From Reyranella sp. (GTDB lineage Bacteria > Pseudomonadota > Alphaproteobacteria > Reyranellales > Reyranellaceae): 64,000 nucleotides of DNA. The stretch's first letter is position 1. Each line of letters begins with the position of its first letter. The position numbers and the translations under genes were made by a program. Shown here piece by piece: positions 8,398 to 17,470 of this stretch. Where the stretch lies: positions 1-64,000 of the forward strand of contig NZ_SCVH01000167.1 in assembly GCF_004296935.1 (NCBI RefSeq), in the 5' to 3' direction. A model generated the notes under the pieces. It searched no databases. It worked only from the letters and a program-made list of their open reading frames with translations, and had not been told where the DNA came from.

Positions 8398-8762
8398 ACC
8401 TTCCAGCCGCCGTGAAGAGCTGCTTCGCCAAGTACGCGATCTTCGATGGCAGGGCGTCCCGGTCGGAGTACTGGTACTTCCAGCTCTTCGTCCATGTCGT
8501 GCTCGCTGTGCTCGTGGTCCTGGTGCCGATCGTGCCCGATATGGCGACGGCTGTCGGCGTTGCTGGTTGCGTCTTCTATCTCTTCATCTGGCTGCCCAGT
8601 CTCGCGGCGGCCGTGCGGCGGCTCCACGACAGGAACAGGTCCGGCTGGCATTACTTGTGGGTGCTCGTCCCGTTCGGCGCGATCGCCGTGCTGATCTGGC
8701 TCTGCCAGGAGGGCATCGAGGGCGACAATCGTTTCGGCCCCGATCCCCTGGCTGCTCAATGA
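8394..8762 (+). CDS. DUF805 inner-membrane protein
   Basis: 122 residues with the DUF805 hallmarks: CFAKYAIFDGRASRSEYWYF near the N-terminus, three or four hydrophobic helices (about 30-50, 55-72, 92-108), AAVRRLHDRNRSGWHYL in a loop and the terminal GDNRFGPDP. The family is widespread and functionally uncharacterised. The start codon overlaps the HAD stop by 4 bp, so the two are co-translated. The end overlaps the convergent amidohydrolase by 7 bp. Confidence 0.88.
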   Translation: MNLPAAVKSCFAKYAIFDGRASRSEYWYFQLFVHVVLAVLVVLVPIVPDMATAVGVAGCVFYLFIWLPSLAAAVRRLHDRNRSGWHYLWVLVPFGAIAVLIWLCQEGIEGDNRFGPDPLAAQ

Positions 8763-10264
8763 GCGTGATGATGGCTGGCGCCGTAGCGATGGATGTGCAG
8801 CGGCGCCTTGGCGAGGCCGGGGCAGAAGGTGCCGACGACCTTCTCGAGCCGGTCGTAGAGCTTCTTGGCCGGTGCCGTGATCTTCTCGCGCCTCATGCGT
8901 GAGGCTTCGGCCTTGGCGGCCAGCGCCGCAAGATCAACCGTGAGCAGCCTGCGGTTCTCCACGACCATGCGGCCGCCGATCATCACCGAATGGACGCCGG
9001 TGCCGTCCTCGGTGTGGACCAGCGCATTGACCGGATCGTTCATCGGGATCCAGTTGATGTGGTGGAGGTCGAGGAAGACGATGTCGGCCTTGTAGCCCGG
9101 CGCGATCCGGCCGATCTGCTTCTCCATGCCGAGCGCCCGCGCGCTGCCCTCGGTGGCGGCGAGAAGCGCCTCCTTGGTGGTGAGCCACTTCTGCCAGTCC
9201 GGGCCCTGGACCTTGGAGGCGAGCGAGGCCAGCCGCATGGCCTCGTACATGTTCTGATTGTCGGCGCAGTTGGCGCCGTCGGTGCCGACGCCGACGTTCA
9301 CCTTGCGGTTCAGCATGCCGCGCACGTCGGCGAGGCCGCTGCCCAGGCGCATGTTTGAGCCCGGATTGTGCGCGACAGAGGCGCCGCGATCGCCCAGCCG
9401 TTTCATATCGTCGTCATCGAGCCAGACGCCGTGCGCCACGGTGAAGCGCTCGTTCACCAGGCCGAGCTCGTCCATGTGGGCGGCGAGAGTGCTGCCATAA
9501 CGCTTGTAACCCGCCACGACCTGCACTTTCGATTCGGCGACATGGCTGTGGATGCCGACGTCGTACTCGCGGGCGAGATCGCGGCAGGCGATCAGGAAAT
9601 CGTCGGTGCAGTGGTGCGGAATGGTGGGGGCGACTGCCAGTGCCACCTTCTCGAACGGCCATTTCTGCAGCGCCTTGCGGATCTGGCGGGCAGTGGCTTT
9701 CCACGGCGCCAGCCTGAAACTCTCGACCTCCTTCTGCAGCGACGGCGACAGGCGCTCCATCAGGCCGGGGATGGCCTCGAAGAAGGAGAGGTCGGCCACC
9801 ATCGGCGCCAGCACGGCGCGCATGCCGACCTCCTCGTAGGCCTTGGCCATGGCCGAGAGACCGTCGACCGAGGGCAGGGGGAATTCGGCGGCGAGGTCAT
9901 AGGCCGCGGTACAGCCCTTCATCACCATCTCGGCGGCGCCGATCATGGCCGAGAGATGCTTGTCCTCGAGCGTGCGGCCGCCGCCGATCCATGGGCTGGC
10001 CGTCAGCAGCAGTTCCAGCGACCAGAGATCGCCCAGGCCCTTGCCGAGGTTGCCCGGCCCGTGGGTGTGGGCGTTGATCAGGCCGGGATGCATCAGCCGG
10101 TGCCTGGCGTCGATCACGGTGGCGCCGGCGGGGGCGGCGAGGCCGGGCCGTCCGATCTCGGCGATGGTGTCGCCCTTGATCAGGATGTCGGCGGGTGCGG
10201 CCTTGCGCTTGGCGATGTCGAGGAGCCTGCCGCCGCGGATGATGGTGAAGGGAGGTTTGGCCAT
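8756..10264 (-). CDS. Amidohydrolase family protein (chlorohydrolase/aminohydrolase type)
   Basis: 502 residues from MAKPPFTIIRGG; a more upstream in-frame codon lies inside the rpsU terminator and is rejected. Metal-site motifs of the TrzA/AtzA group are present in order: HxH in LINAHTHGPGN (about 66-76), His in VGIHSHVAESK, His in FTVAHGVWLDDDD, and Asp in VGTDGANCADNQNMYEA. Such enzymes remove amino groups or halides from purines, triazines or S-adenosylhomocysteine-like compounds. The substrate is not evident. It is encoded downstream of rpsU on the same strand but separated by a strong terminator. Confidence 0.85.
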   Translation of the reverse strand: MAKPPFTIIRGGRLLDIAKRKAAPADILIKGDTIAEIGRPGLAAPAGATVIDARHRLMHPGLINAHTHGPGNLGKGLGDLWSLELLLTASPWIGGGRTLEDKHLSAMIGAAEMVMKGCTAAYDLAAEFPLPSVDGLSAMAKAYEEVGMRAVLAPMVADLSFFEAIPGLMERLSPSLQKEVESFRLAPWKATARQIRKALQKWPFEKVALAVAPTIPHHCTDDFLIACRDLAREYDVGIHSHVAESKVQVVAGYKRYGSTLAAHMDELGLVNERFTVAHGVWLDDDDMKRLGDRGASVAHNPGSNMRLGSGLADVRGMLNRKVNVGVGTDGANCADNQNMYEAMRLASLASKVQGPDWQKWLTTKEALLAATEGSARALGMEKQIGRIAPGYKADIVFLDLHHINWIPMNDPVNALVHTEDGTGVHSVMIGGRMVVENRRLLTVDLAALAAKAEASRMRREKITAPAKKLYDRLEKVVGTFCPGLAKAPLHIHRYGASHHHAH

Positions 10265-10305
10265 GGCATCAGTCTCGCAAGCCTGATGCCAATGTGGCCA
10301 CAAAC

Positions 10306-10329
10306 AAAAACCCCCGGACATGCCGGGGG
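10306..10329 (-). terminator. Rho-independent terminator of rpsU
   Basis: Read on the minus strand: stem CCCCCGG, loop CATGT, stem CCGGGGG, then TTTTTGTTTG. The 7-bp GC stem followed at once by a T-tract lies 27 bp beyond the rpsU stop. Confidence 0.9.
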
Positions 10330-10355
10330 TCGTCGTTCGGTTCAGAGGGGCAGGG

Positions 10356-10559
10356 CTAGTAGCCCTCGCGCTCCATGCGCTTGCGCATCAGCTTGCGCGT
10401 GCGGCGGATGGCCTCGGCGCGCTCGCGGGCGCGGCGCTCGGAGGGCTTCTCGTAATTGCGGCGGAGCTTCATCTCGCGGAAGATGCCTTCGCGCTGCATT
10501 TTCTTCTTCAGGACGCGCAGCGCCTGATCGACGTTGTTTTCGCGAACGAGAACCTGCAC
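10356..10559 (-). CDS. rpsU: 30S ribosomal protein bS21
   Basis: 67 residues. The family start is [20 protein letters not shown]; here it is a GTG at 10559, with AAGGAAG about 8 nt upstream as ribosome site, rather than the further upstream in-frame ATG that would add 26 unrelated residues. The body [18 protein letters not shown] and the basic C-terminus ([16 protein letters not shown]) are characteristic. bS21 is a small-subunit protein important for initiation at Shine-Dalgarno-led mRNAs. It is transcribed alone, ending in the terminator at 10306-10329. Confidence 0.96.
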   Translation of the reverse strand: MQVLVRENNVDQALRVLKKKMQREGIFREMKLRRNYEKPSERRARERAEAIRRTRKLMRKRMEREGY

Positions 10560-10685
10560 TTCGACCGCTTCCTTCCAAACGTTAAGGGGCCCCGGAAAGC
10601 GCTCCCGGGGCCGAATGAGAGGCGCGGTTGGTATCACAGGGGTCGACCCTTGGGAAGCCCTCGCCGGGGGCCTATATTTACCCCT

Positions 10686-11339
10686 ATGGATGACTCAAAT
10701 AACCCAGAATCTCCGCCGGATGACCCTGACGCCGGCCTGCGCGACCGGCTGGCCGATGCCGTGGCGGCCGAGGCCGCGTTCGAAGGCTGGACGCGGACGG
10801 CGCTGGCCGCCGGGGCGCGGCGGCTCGAATTGCCCGCCGGCGAGGCCGACCGGCTGTTTCCCGGCGGCCCGATCCAGGTCCTGACCCATCTCAGCGGCCG
10901 CGCCGATCTGCGCACCGTCGAGGACATGGAGAAGGAAGGCGTGGCCGGGATGAAGATCCGCGACCGCATCAAGAGCGCCGTCCGCATCCGCCTCGAGCGG
11001 CACGCGGGCGAGCGCGAGGCGGTGCGCCGGGCGCTCGCGGTCCTGTCGCTGCCTTTCAATGCCGGGCTGGCGCTAAAACTGCTCTACAAGACGGTCGATG
11101 CCATGTGGTACGCCGCCGGCGATACCAGCACCGATTTCAACTTTTATACCAAGCGCGCCACCCTGGCCGGCGTCTACTCGTCCACGCTGCTCTACTGGCT
11201 GAACGACCGGTCGGCCGGCAGCGAGGCGACATGGGCCTTCCTCGACCGGCGCATCGACGACGTGATGAAGATCGAGAAGCTGAAGGCCGAGGTCAGATCC
11301 TGGACCGCGGGGCGGCCCAGGTCGGCGTCACGAAAGTGA
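10686..11339 (+). CDS. COQ9-family ubiquinone biosynthesis protein
   Basis: 217 residues. Matches COQ9 in its C-terminal half: [40 protein letters not shown] and [20 protein letters not shown] (about 123-182), the TetR-like lipid-binding fold that presents quinone intermediates to the ring hydroxylase. Length is normal for bacterial members. The gene is divergent from rpsU, and its last 47 bp overlap the convergent purK 3' end. ubiX lies 3 kb downstream, consistent with a quinone-related neighbourhood. Confidence 0.88.
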   Translation: MDDSNNPESPPDDPDAGLRDRLADAVAAEAAFEGWTRTALAAGARRLELPAGEADRLFPGGPIQVLTHLSGRADLRTVEDMEKEGVAGMKIRDRIKSAVRIRLERHAGEREAVRRALAVLSLPFNAGLALKLLYKTVDAMWYAAGDTSTDFNFYTKRATLAGVYSSTLLYWLNDRSAGSEATWAFLDRRIDDVMKIEKLKAEVRSWTAGRPRSASRK

Positions 11340-12390
11340 CATGGCCCATCTTGCGGCCGGGGCGGGCCTCGCCCTTGCCGTAAAGGTGCAGGCGCGCCGT
11401 CGGGTCGATGAGATAGCGGCCCCAGTCCTTGGCCTCGTCGCCGATCAGGTTCTCCATGCGCGAGGCCGCCAGCACGTCGACCGAACCCAGCGGCAGGCCG
11501 CAGACCGCCCGCACGAGCTGCTCGAACTGGCTGGTGACGCAGGCGTCGATCGTCCAGTGACCTGAATTGTGCGGCCTGGGCGCCATCTCGTTGGCGAGCA
11601 CGCGGCCGTCCCTGGTCACGAACATCTCCAGCGCGACCAGCCCCACCAGTTCGAGGCCGTTGGCCAGCTCGACGCCGAAGCGCTCGGCCGTCGCCAGGAT
11701 CGCGGCCGGCAGGTTCGAGGGCACGTGGGTGGTGCGCAGGATGCCGCCCTGATGATGGTTGAGGCCGATCGGGAAGCAGCGCGTCGTGCCGTCGAGGCCG
11801 CGCGCCACGATGGCCGAGATCTCGCATTGGAAATCGACCAGCGCTTCCAGGATGCACTCCCGCCGTCCGAGCTTCTGCCAGGCCGCCATCAGTTCGGCCC
11901 GGGTCGAGACGCGGGCCTGGCCCTTGCCGTCATATCCCTCTGTGCAGGTCTTCAGGACGCCGGGCAGGGTGGTGGCGGTCGCGATGTCGGCGTCGGAGCG
12001 GATCGGCTGGTAGTCGGCCGTGCCGATGCCGAGCTTCCTCAGGAAGTCCTTCTCGCGCAGCCGGTGCTGGGCGAAGTGGATCGGCTTCACCCCGGGACGG
12101 ACCGGCTTCAGCTTCTGGCATTCCACCACCGCGCCCTCGGGCACATTCTCGAACTCGTAGGTGACGACGTCGACCTGGCCTGCGAACCGGGCGAGCGCCG
12201 CGGTGTCGTCATAGGCGCCCTGGACGTGGCCGGCCGAGACCTGGGCCGCGATCGAGCCTTCGGCGTTCGGGGCGTAGACGATGCAGCGATAGCCCAGCCG
12301 GGCGGCCGCGAGCGCGGTCATGCGGCCCAATTGGCCGCTGCCCAGGATGCCGATGGTCGATCCCGGCGGCAGGGTCCTGGCGGCGTTCAT
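11293..12390 (-). CDS. purK: N5-carboxyaminoimidazole ribonucleotide synthase
   Basis: 365 residues. N-terminal TIGILGSGQLGRMTALAAARLG (about 12-33) is the PurK nucleotide-binding start, followed by the ATP-grasp domain with LKTCTEGYDGKGQARV (about 140-155) and ALEMFVTRDGRVLANEMAPRPHNSGHWTID region (about 245-275). It converts AIR, bicarbonate and ATP to N5-CAIR in purine synthesis. purE lies upstream on the same strand across a 264-bp repeat-rich spacer. The 3' end overlaps coq9. Confidence 0.95.
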   Translation of the reverse strand: MNAARTLPPGSTIGILGSGQLGRMTALAAARLGYRCIVYAPNAEGSIAAQVSAGHVQGAYDDTAALARFAGQVDVVTYEFENVPEGAVVECQKLKPVRPGVKPIHFAQHRLREKDFLRKLGIGTADYQPIRSDADIATATTLPGVLKTCTEGYDGKGQARVSTRAELMAAWQKLGRRECILEALVDFQCEISAIVARGLDGTTRCFPIGLNHHQGGILRTTHVPSNLPAAILATAERFGVELANGLELVGLVALEMFVTRDGRVLANEMAPRPHNSGHWTIDACVTSQFEQLVRAVCGLPLGSVDVLAASRMENLIGDEAKDWGRYLIDPTARLHLYGKGEARPGRKMGHVTFVTPTWAAPRSRI

Positions 12391-12654
12391 CGATCGGCCC
12401 TCTCGGCCCGCTTCGGTGCTTCAGCGCTTGACGCTGAAGCACCTGGACCGATGGGAAAGGGAGGGGACCCGCGCGTGAGCGCGGGGTCGGGCGGGGTAAT
12501 TCCCCGCCCTGTGGTGAGGTGGGTCATGCGTTCCCGTATTTCTGCCATCTCGACTGTAGTCGACACCACCTCACCCTCCCATCGCTGCCGCGATGGGCCC
12601 CGCCCTCTCCCCCGCAGGCGCGGCGGAGAGGGAGCGCATGAGATGATCGAACCA
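12391..12654. repeat. Repeat-rich spacer between purE and purK
   Basis: No coding frame is convincing here. The stretch holds several inverted repeats: TTCAGCGC-ttga-CGCTGAA-like near 12420, GGGCGGGG-taatt-CCCCGCCC, and long complementary segments GGTGAGGTGGG (about 12510) and CACCACCTCACC (about 12568) followed by CATCGC-tgcc-GCGATG. It looks like a composite of palindromic intergenic repeats that would be transcribed between purE and purK. Confidence 0.5.
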
Positions 12655-13188
12655 TCAGCGGTGGGGTTTGGCGTCGTCGGACGGCATCTTGGCGACGGCT
12701 GAAGTCTGGCGACCTCGCCAACGCTCCAGGGCGGCCATAATCTTGACATCGCCAAGACCAACGATGGATGCTGCCAGGAGTGCAGCATTGACCGCTCCGG
12801 CGCGCCCGATGGCCAGCGTGCCGACGGGGATGCCGGCCGGCATCTGGACGATGGACAGGAGACTGTCCTGGCCCTTCAGCGCCGCACTTTCGACCGGAAC
12901 GCCCAGCACCGGCAGCGGTGTCATGGAGGCCGTCATGCCCGGCAGGTGGGCGGCGCCGCCGGCGCCCGCGATGATCACCTTCAGCCCACGGCCCTTGGCC
13001 GCCGAGGCGTAGGCCATCATGCGCTTGGGCGTACGGTGGGCGGAAATGATGCGGGCCTCGAACGGCACGCCCAGCGCCTCCAGCGTCTCGGCGGTGTGGT
13101 GCATGGTCGCCCAGTCGGACTGGCTGCCCATGATCAGGCCGACCGCCGGCTTGGGCGAGGGGCGGCGTTTGGCGGTTTTTCTGGCCAT
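12655..13188 (-). CDS. purE: N5-carboxyaminoimidazole ribonucleotide mutase
   Basis: 177 residues. After a basic 14-residue head, [14 protein letters not shown] gives the class I PurE start, with [11 protein letters not shown] (about 48-58), [14 protein letters not shown] and VGVPVES-like [25 protein letters not shown] (about 95-120). It moves the carboxyl group of N5-CAIR to give CAIR. The partner purK lies downstream on the same strand. The extra C-terminal tail ([18 protein letters not shown]) is not conserved in the family. Confidence 0.95.
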   Translation of the reverse strand: MARKTAKRRPSPKPAVGLIMGSQSDWATMHHTAETLEALGVPFEARIISAHRTPKRMMAYASAAKGRGLKVIIAGAGGAAHLPGMTASMTPLPVLGVPVESAALKGQDSLLSIVQMPAGIPVGTLAIGRAGAVNAALLAASIVGLGDVKIMAALERWRGRQTSAVAKMPSDDAKPHR

Positions 13189-13208
13189 GTTTCGCTCGGG
13201 GGCTTTTC

Positions 13209-13430
13209 TCAGGCGATGATATCGGGAATGAGCTGGCTTTCCAGCCTGAGGATCTGGTCCTTGAGACCGAGCTTGCGCTTCTTCAGGCGCTGCAGCTGGA
13301 GCTGGTCGAAGGGCGGCTTTTCGATCAGCCGGTCGATGACCTCGTCGAGGTCGCGATGCTCGATCTTCAAGGTTGCGAGCTTGGCCTTGATCGCCTCGGC
13401 GTCCAGCGGATCCGACGTTGTGTCGTTCAT
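13209..13430 (-). CDS. YdcH-like DUF465 protein
   Basis: 73 residues from [18 protein letters not shown]. The C-terminal [20 protein letters not shown] is the DUF465 signature: two helices in a short coiled coil, with a preceding [12 protein letters not shown] turn. Function is unknown. It is 20 bp upstream of purE on the same strand, so may be co-transcribed with it. A second family member is at 14783. Confidence 0.88.
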   Translation of the reverse strand: MNDTTSDPLDAEAIKAKLATLKIEHRDLDEVIDRLIEKPPFDQLQLQRLKKRKLGLKDQILRLESQLIPDIIA

Positions 13431-13523
13431 ACTCGGCGCACTCGTCCCCGGCGGGCTGGTCACATCGCTCTGCGCCGTGTACCCCTTCGGCCGCCCGAAG
13501 GGAAGTGTCCGAACCCGGCCAAC

Positions 13524-14108
13524 ATGTCCGATTTCCTGCCCCATCCGTTCTGGAATTTCTCGCTCGAAATCTACAGCGGCGAGGGTGTGGCCGAGGCCTG
13601 CCTCGACCTGCAGGAGCGGCGCGGCTGCGACGTGAACATATTGCTGTTTTGTTGCTGGCTGGGCGCCTCGGGACGGCCGACGCTGACGGCCGACCGGCTG
13701 CGCGCGCTACTCTTGGTAAGTGATGCCTGGCAGGCCGAGATCGTGCGCCCGTTGCGCAGCGTCCGGCGGCTGCTGAAGGACCGGCCGTGGCCAGGCGCGC
13801 TGCCCGAGACCGTCGACGCCGTGCGCCGCCGCGTGGCCGACGCCGAACTGGCGGCCGAGCACGCCGAGCAGATCAAGCTCGCGAGCCTCCACATGCCGGC
13901 GGCCGATCGCGACCGGCCGGTCGAGAAGCGCCTGCGCGCCGCGGTCGGCAATCTCGGCGTCTATGCAGTGTGTCTCGGGGTGGTTCCGGATGCCAAGGAC
14001 CGAGCCGCCGTGGTGGCGCTGATGGCTGCCACATTCCCTGGCCTGCCGCGCCAGGAGATCGAGCGTACCGTCGGGCCGGTGCCTTCGTCCTCCGCGCCTT
14101 CGCGCTAG
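13524..14108 (+). CDS. TIGR02444/DUF2390 family protein
   Basis: 194 residues beginning [20 protein letters not shown] and continuing [22 protein letters not shown] (the family's best conserved stretch, about residues 24-45). The remainder is helical with an arginine-rich middle ([13 protein letters not shown]). The family is uncharacterised, soluble and mostly proteobacterial. It is divergent from the DUF465 gene (93 bp between starts) and its stop overlaps the convergent ubiX by 4 bp. Confidence 0.88.
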   Translation: MSDFLPHPFWNFSLEIYSGEGVAEACLDLQERRGCDVNILLFCCWLGASGRPTLTADRLRALLLVSDAWQAEIVRPLRSVRRLLKDRPWPGALPETVDAVRRRVADAELAAEHAEQIKLASLHMPAADRDRPVEKRLRAAVGNLGVYAVCLGVVPDAKDRAAVVALMAATFPGLPRQEIERTVGPVPSSSAPSR

Positions 14109-14671
14109 CTCCAGCGCTTGACCTTGCCGGTGTCGAGATCGAAGAGATCGAGCACGCGACCGACGGTGTGGTCGATGACGTCGTCGAGAGTCTTCGGCCG
14201 GTTGTAGAAGGCCGGCACCGGCGGGGCGATGAGGACGCCCATCTCGGCCAGCGTCGCCATGTTGCGCAGGTGAATGGCGTGCAACGGCGTCTCGCGCACC
14301 AGCAGCACGAGCTTGCGGCGCTCCTTCAGCACGACGTCGGCGGCGCGGGTCAAGAGGTTGGTCGAGATGCCGCCGGCGATCTCGCCCAGGCTGCGCATCG
14401 AACAGGGTGCGACGACCATGCCCAGGGTTCGGAACGAGCCGCTCGACACCGCGGCAGCCAGATCGTCGACGCTGTGGGCGACGTCGGCCAGCTTCCGGAC
14501 GGCTGCCACCTTCAAGTTGGTCTCGTGGGCCAGCGTCACCTCGGCGGTGCGGGTCATCACCAGATGGGTTTCCACAGGCAGCGGTTTCAGCGCCTCCAGG
14601 AGGCGCACGCCGTAGATAACGCCGGAGGCGCCGGAAATGCCGATGACGAGCCGCTTTTTTGGTTCAGACAT
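14105..14671 (-). CDS. ubiX: Flavin prenyltransferase UbiX
   Basis: 188 residues from MSEPKKRLVIGISGASGVIY; this ATG has AAGGTGG five bases upstream, better than the in-frame ATG nine bases earlier. The GISGASG FMN-binding motif (about 11-17), VAPCSMRSLGEIAGG (about 90-104) and the C-terminal PAFYNRPKTLDDVIDH are characteristic. UbiX prenylates FMN to make the cofactor of UbiD decarboxylases used in ubiquinone synthesis or aromatic decarboxylation. No ubiD is in the window. Confidence 0.95.
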   Translation of the reverse strand: MSEPKKRLVIGISGASGVIYGVRLLEALKPLPVETHLVMTRTAEVTLAHETNLKVAAVRKLADVAHSVDDLAAAVSSGSFRTLGMVVAPCSMRSLGEIAGGISTNLLTRAADVVLKERRKLVLLVRETPLHAIHLRNMATLAEMGVLIAPPVPAFYNRPKTLDDVIDHTVGRVLDLFDLDTGKVKRWS

Positions 14672-14782
14672 GCGAACCACCTTACAGGGTTATGCACAGG
14701 CCGGGGAGGGCGCTTGATTCAGCGTGACTCGTCCGTAAGTCGGAGTCAGAGTTTGTCGTCCAAACCAGCTCGGAGGTCGCCC

Positions 14783-14959
14783 ATGAGCAGCGTGGACCAC
14801 ATTGAGGCGCTCAAGGCCAAGCACGCTTCCCTTGAGCAAGCGATCAACCAGGAAGTCAAACGGCCGCACCCCGACGACGATGTCGTGTGCAGCCTCAAGA
14901 AGCGAAAGCTTCAGATCAAGGACGAGATCAACCGATTGAGTTCGCCGACGTCCCACTGA
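14783..14959 (+). CDS. YdcH-like DUF465 protein (second copy)
   Basis: 58 residues, MSSVDHIEALKAKHASLEQA at the start and CSLKKRKLQIKDEINRL at the end, which is the DUF465 helix-turn-helix coiled-coil pattern. A GGAGG ribosome site lies 9 bp upstream. It is a shorter paralogue of the protein encoded at 13209-13430. Function unknown. Confidence 0.85.
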   Translation: MSSVDHIEALKAKHASLEQAINQEVKRPHPDDDVVCSLKKRKLQIKDEINRLSSPTSH

Positions 14960-14977
14960 GGACGTCCGCTCCAGAAC

Positions 14978-15286
14978 TCACGGCAGGCCCGCCCAGCGGG
15001 CGAGCGCCACCGCGCCGACGGCGGCGAACAGGCCCGGGGTGAAGCCGCCGGCCGTGCGCGTCACCACCGCGGCCACCACTGCACCGACGACAAAGGCGCC
15101 GCCCGACTGCGTGAGCGGCACGACCGCGGCCGAGACCAGCACGGCACCCGGCGCATGATCGAGTACGGCCACGATGAAGCGGTGACGGCCGAGCCAGCGC
15201 ATGGCGAGGAAGCCGCCGCCCTTGGCCGCCATCGCCGCCAGCGCCATCACCAAGATCGCGATCAGGGTTTCAGGATGGGCCGACAT
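14978..15286 (-). CDS. azlD: AzlD-family branched-chain amino acid exporter subunit
   Basis: 102 residues with four hydrophobic helices and no charged domains, ending LARWAGLP. Size, topology and position directly after azlC identify the small AzlD partner. AzlC and AzlD together form an inner-membrane exporter for branched-chain amino acids or analogues. The start overlaps the azlC stop by 17 bp, implying coupled translation. Confidence 0.85.
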   Translation of the reverse strand: MSAHPETLIAILVMALAAMAAKGGGFLAMRWLGRHRFIVAVLDHAPGAVLVSAAVVPLTQSGGAFVVGAVVAAVVTRTAGGFTPGLFAAVGAVALARWAGLP

Positions 15287-15995
15287 GGCGCTTCCTCGTG
15301 TCCCTGAGCGCGCCGAAGAGGCCGCCGGCCAGGCCGCCGATCACGATGTACCAGTTGCCGCCGATCAGCCATCGCGCGGCAAGGGCCGCGGCGATCGCGA
15401 CCGCCCACGGCGCGAGGTCGGACTTGCCGCGGAACATGATCGCCGCGACGACGACGAAGACGGCGATGCCGACGAAGTCGAGGCCGAGGCGGTACGCCGC
15501 GGTCGGGTCCGACAGCACGCCGCCGGCGGCGAGATTGCCCGCCAGGGTCGAGCCCGACCAGATGCAGGCCATGACGAAGCCGCCGCCCAGGACCTTGCCG
15601 AGATCGCCCTGGCCGCGCCGGTATTCGGCGATGTTCAATGCCCAGTTCTGGTCGACGGTCGCGTACCAGACTGCCGGCTGCTGCCACCACGGCAGATGTG
15701 GCAGGTGCGGCTGCAGGGCCGCGCCCATCACGAAGTAGCGCAGGTTGGCCACGAACACCGACACCGCGAGGGCGATCAGCGGCAGCGGCTGGGCCCAGAT
15801 GTCGAGCGCCACCATCTGGCTGGTGCCGGCCATCACGGTGAAGCTCATCAAGGTGGTCTCGAAGGCGCTCAGCCCTTTCTGGGCGGCGGCGACGCCGAAG
15901 CCGATGCCGAAGGGAAGCGAGGCGAGCCCGGGGAGGATCATCCGGAGCGCGCCCGCCTGGAAGCTCGGCCATGTGACGCGCGCGGACAGGGACAT
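15270..15995 (-). CDS. azlC: AzlC-family branched-chain amino acid permease
   Basis: 241 residues from MSLSARVTWPSFQAG, chosen because the upstream open frame is arginine-rich and non-membrane. Hallmarks are LPFGIGFGVAAAQKGLSAFE (about 27-46), the FTVMAGTSQMVALD segment, NLRYFVMGAALQPHL (about 84-98) and TVDQNWALN. Five or more transmembrane helices follow. It acts with AzlD in amino-acid efflux. The pair is downstream of the SrfA-like gene on the same strand (68 bp gap). Confidence 0.92.
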   Translation of the reverse strand: MSLSARVTWPSFQAGALRMILPGLASLPFGIGFGVAAAQKGLSAFETTLMSFTVMAGTSQMVALDIWAQPLPLIALAVSVFVANLRYFVMGAALQPHLPHLPWWQQPAVWYATVDQNWALNIAEYRRGQGDLGKVLGGGFVMACIWSGSTLAGNLAAGGVLSDPTAAYRLGLDFVGIAVFVVVAAIMFRGKSDLAPWAVAIAAALAARWLIGGNWYIVIGGLAGGLFGALRDTRKRHVGPS

Positions 15996-16063
15996 CGCGG
16001 CGCACCCTATGGCAGCAGCGCGAGCGGCAGAAACGAGTTTACCTCGTAGGCCCGATACGAAGA

Positions 16064-17410
16064 CTAGTTCAGCTTGTGCAGATTGACCGTCCAGCTCGTC
16101 GGCCCGAAGGCGCCGCGCGAACTGCCGCTGCATTGCGCGACATCGTCGGCGCCGCGCTGGCAGGTGAGCTGGTCGGCATACCAGCGCGAGCCGTCGTTGC
16201 AGGTCGTGTCGGCGTCGCGCAGGCGCAGCACCGCGCCCTCGAAGCGGCCCTGGGCGCGCGTGCGGCAGGCGGTGCGGCCGCGCCGCCATTCGAGCTGGCC
16301 GTTGCCGCTGGCGTCGAAGCAGTAGGACGACACGCCCGCCTGCGCCTGGTTGCGCTCGTGGCGGAAGGGGTCGGTGCGCCAGCAGCCCTGGAGGAACGAC
16401 ATGTTGTTGGTGGGCGCGGGCATACGCAGCCGATCGTCGCCGGGCCGGCGGGTTGGCGCCGGCGGGGTCGGCGGCGGCGTGGGCGCGACCGTTTTCGGCG
16501 GCGTGGCGGGCGGGGTCGGTGGTGGCGCGACGGCGACCTGTGGCGGCTTCGGTGCCTCAGGCGGCTTGCAGCTGGCGATGCGCTTCTTCAGCTCGGCCTC
16601 GACCAGCGTCAGTTCGACCTGAAGGATCCTGCCCTGCGCGGTTTCGGTCGAAAGAGATGCCTTCAGCAGCGGCAGCGAATCGTGCGGGGCTGGGGGCGCC
16701 GGCGGGCGGGGCGGTCCCTCGCGCGTGACGAGCGTCAGCGCAGGATCGACGGGCAAGCAACCGCGCAACAGCCACGCACCGCCCAGAACCATGAGCAGGA
16801 GCGGCAGGGCAGCAGCCAGCGCGCGCACCCAGGGAATGACAACTGCCGCGGGCCGCAGCGCCGGCAGCGACGACGGTGGCGGGGGTGACGGCGGAGCGGG
16901 CGACGGTTCGAGGACCGAGCGGCGTTGCGGCACCTGCGCGGTGGCGAGCGGCAGCAGCTGGGCGGCGGCCTCTTTCTCATAGCCCCAGGCGACGATGACG
17001 GGCCGGTCGCCGACCTGGAAGATGAATGAGGGCGAGGGTGCCCGGGCAGCGAGCTTGAGCGAGAGGCCGACCAGGCCGGTGTCCTCGCGCGAGCCGGTGG
17101 AGGCGAGCGTGTCGCCGAGGCGCCGGATCTCGGCCAGGGTGCGCTCGACCTCGGCCAGGATCTCCGTACGGCGCGCCGGCTCAAGCTCATTCACCGGGCG
17201 GACGGCACCCGGCCAGCCGGCATGCCAGTCGATCGCCTTGCCATCCTCGTGCGGTTGCGGATCGGCCAGCAGGTCGGCGGCAGCGTCGCCCAGCCTGCGG
17301 CGCACCACCCGGCGCAGCTGCGGGGCGGCGTTGTGCAGCGGCTCGCCGCGCACGCCCAGGGGGCGCACGCCGCTTCTTGTCGTGACAACGAGGGTTGAGT
17401 CGCCGGGCAT
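16064..17410 (-). CDS. SrfA-like membrane-anchored protein
   Basis: 448 residues in three parts. An N-terminal domain (1-165) contains RSGVRPLGVRGEPLHNAAPQ, LLADPQPHEDGKAIDWHA and later GDRPVIVAWGYEKE, a pattern I associate with SrfA-family proteins. A single transmembrane helix (about 192-215, LAAALPLLLMVLGGAWLL) is followed by a long proline-rich linker (about 285-335) and a C-terminal Cys-containing beta-type domain starting MSFLQGCWRTDP and holding SYCFDASGNGQ and TTCNDGSRWYADQLTCQ. SrfA partners SrfB and SrfC are not adjacent. The homology call rests on remembered patterns and is moderate. Confidence 0.55.
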   Translation of the reverse strand: MPGDSTLVVTTRSGVRPLGVRGEPLHNAAPQLRRVVRRRLGDAAADLLADPQPHEDGKAIDWHAGWPGAVRPVNELEPARRTEILAEVERTLAEIRRLGDTLASTGSREDTGLVGLSLKLAARAPSPSFIFQVGDRPVIVAWGYEKEAAAQLLPLATAQVPQRRSVLEPSPAPPSPPPPSSLPALRPAAVVIPWVRALAAALPLLLMVLGGAWLLRGCLPVDPALTLVTREGPPRPPAPPAPHDSLPLLKASLSTETAQGRILQVELTLVEAELKKRIASCKPPEAPKPPQVAVAPPPTPPATPPKTVAPTPPPTPPAPTRRPGDDRLRMPAPTNNMSFLQGCWRTDPFRHERNQAQAGVSSYCFDASGNGQLEWRRGRTACRTRAQGRFEGAVLRLRDADTTCNDGSRWYADQLTCQRGADDVAQCSGSSRGAFGPTSWTVNLHKLN

Positions 17411-17470
17411 CGAAGCGGCGAAAGTAGCGCGGGGATTATGGCGGCGCGATGGTGCCGGCCAGGATATCGG

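Noticed and set aside
10264-10321. An upstream start for the amidohydrolase at 10321
   Set aside because: It would place the first codons inside the rpsU terminator hairpin; the ATG at 10264 starts the normal family N-terminus.
10560-10637. A 26-residue N-terminal extension of ribosomal protein bS21
   Set aside because: The extension has no similarity to bS21, while the GTG at 10559 gives the standard MQVLVRENN start with a good ribosome site.
12391-12654. A coding frame in the purE-purK spacer
   Set aside because: Open frames cross it on both strands, but they consist of the translated palindromic repeats and have no start or ribosome site of their own.
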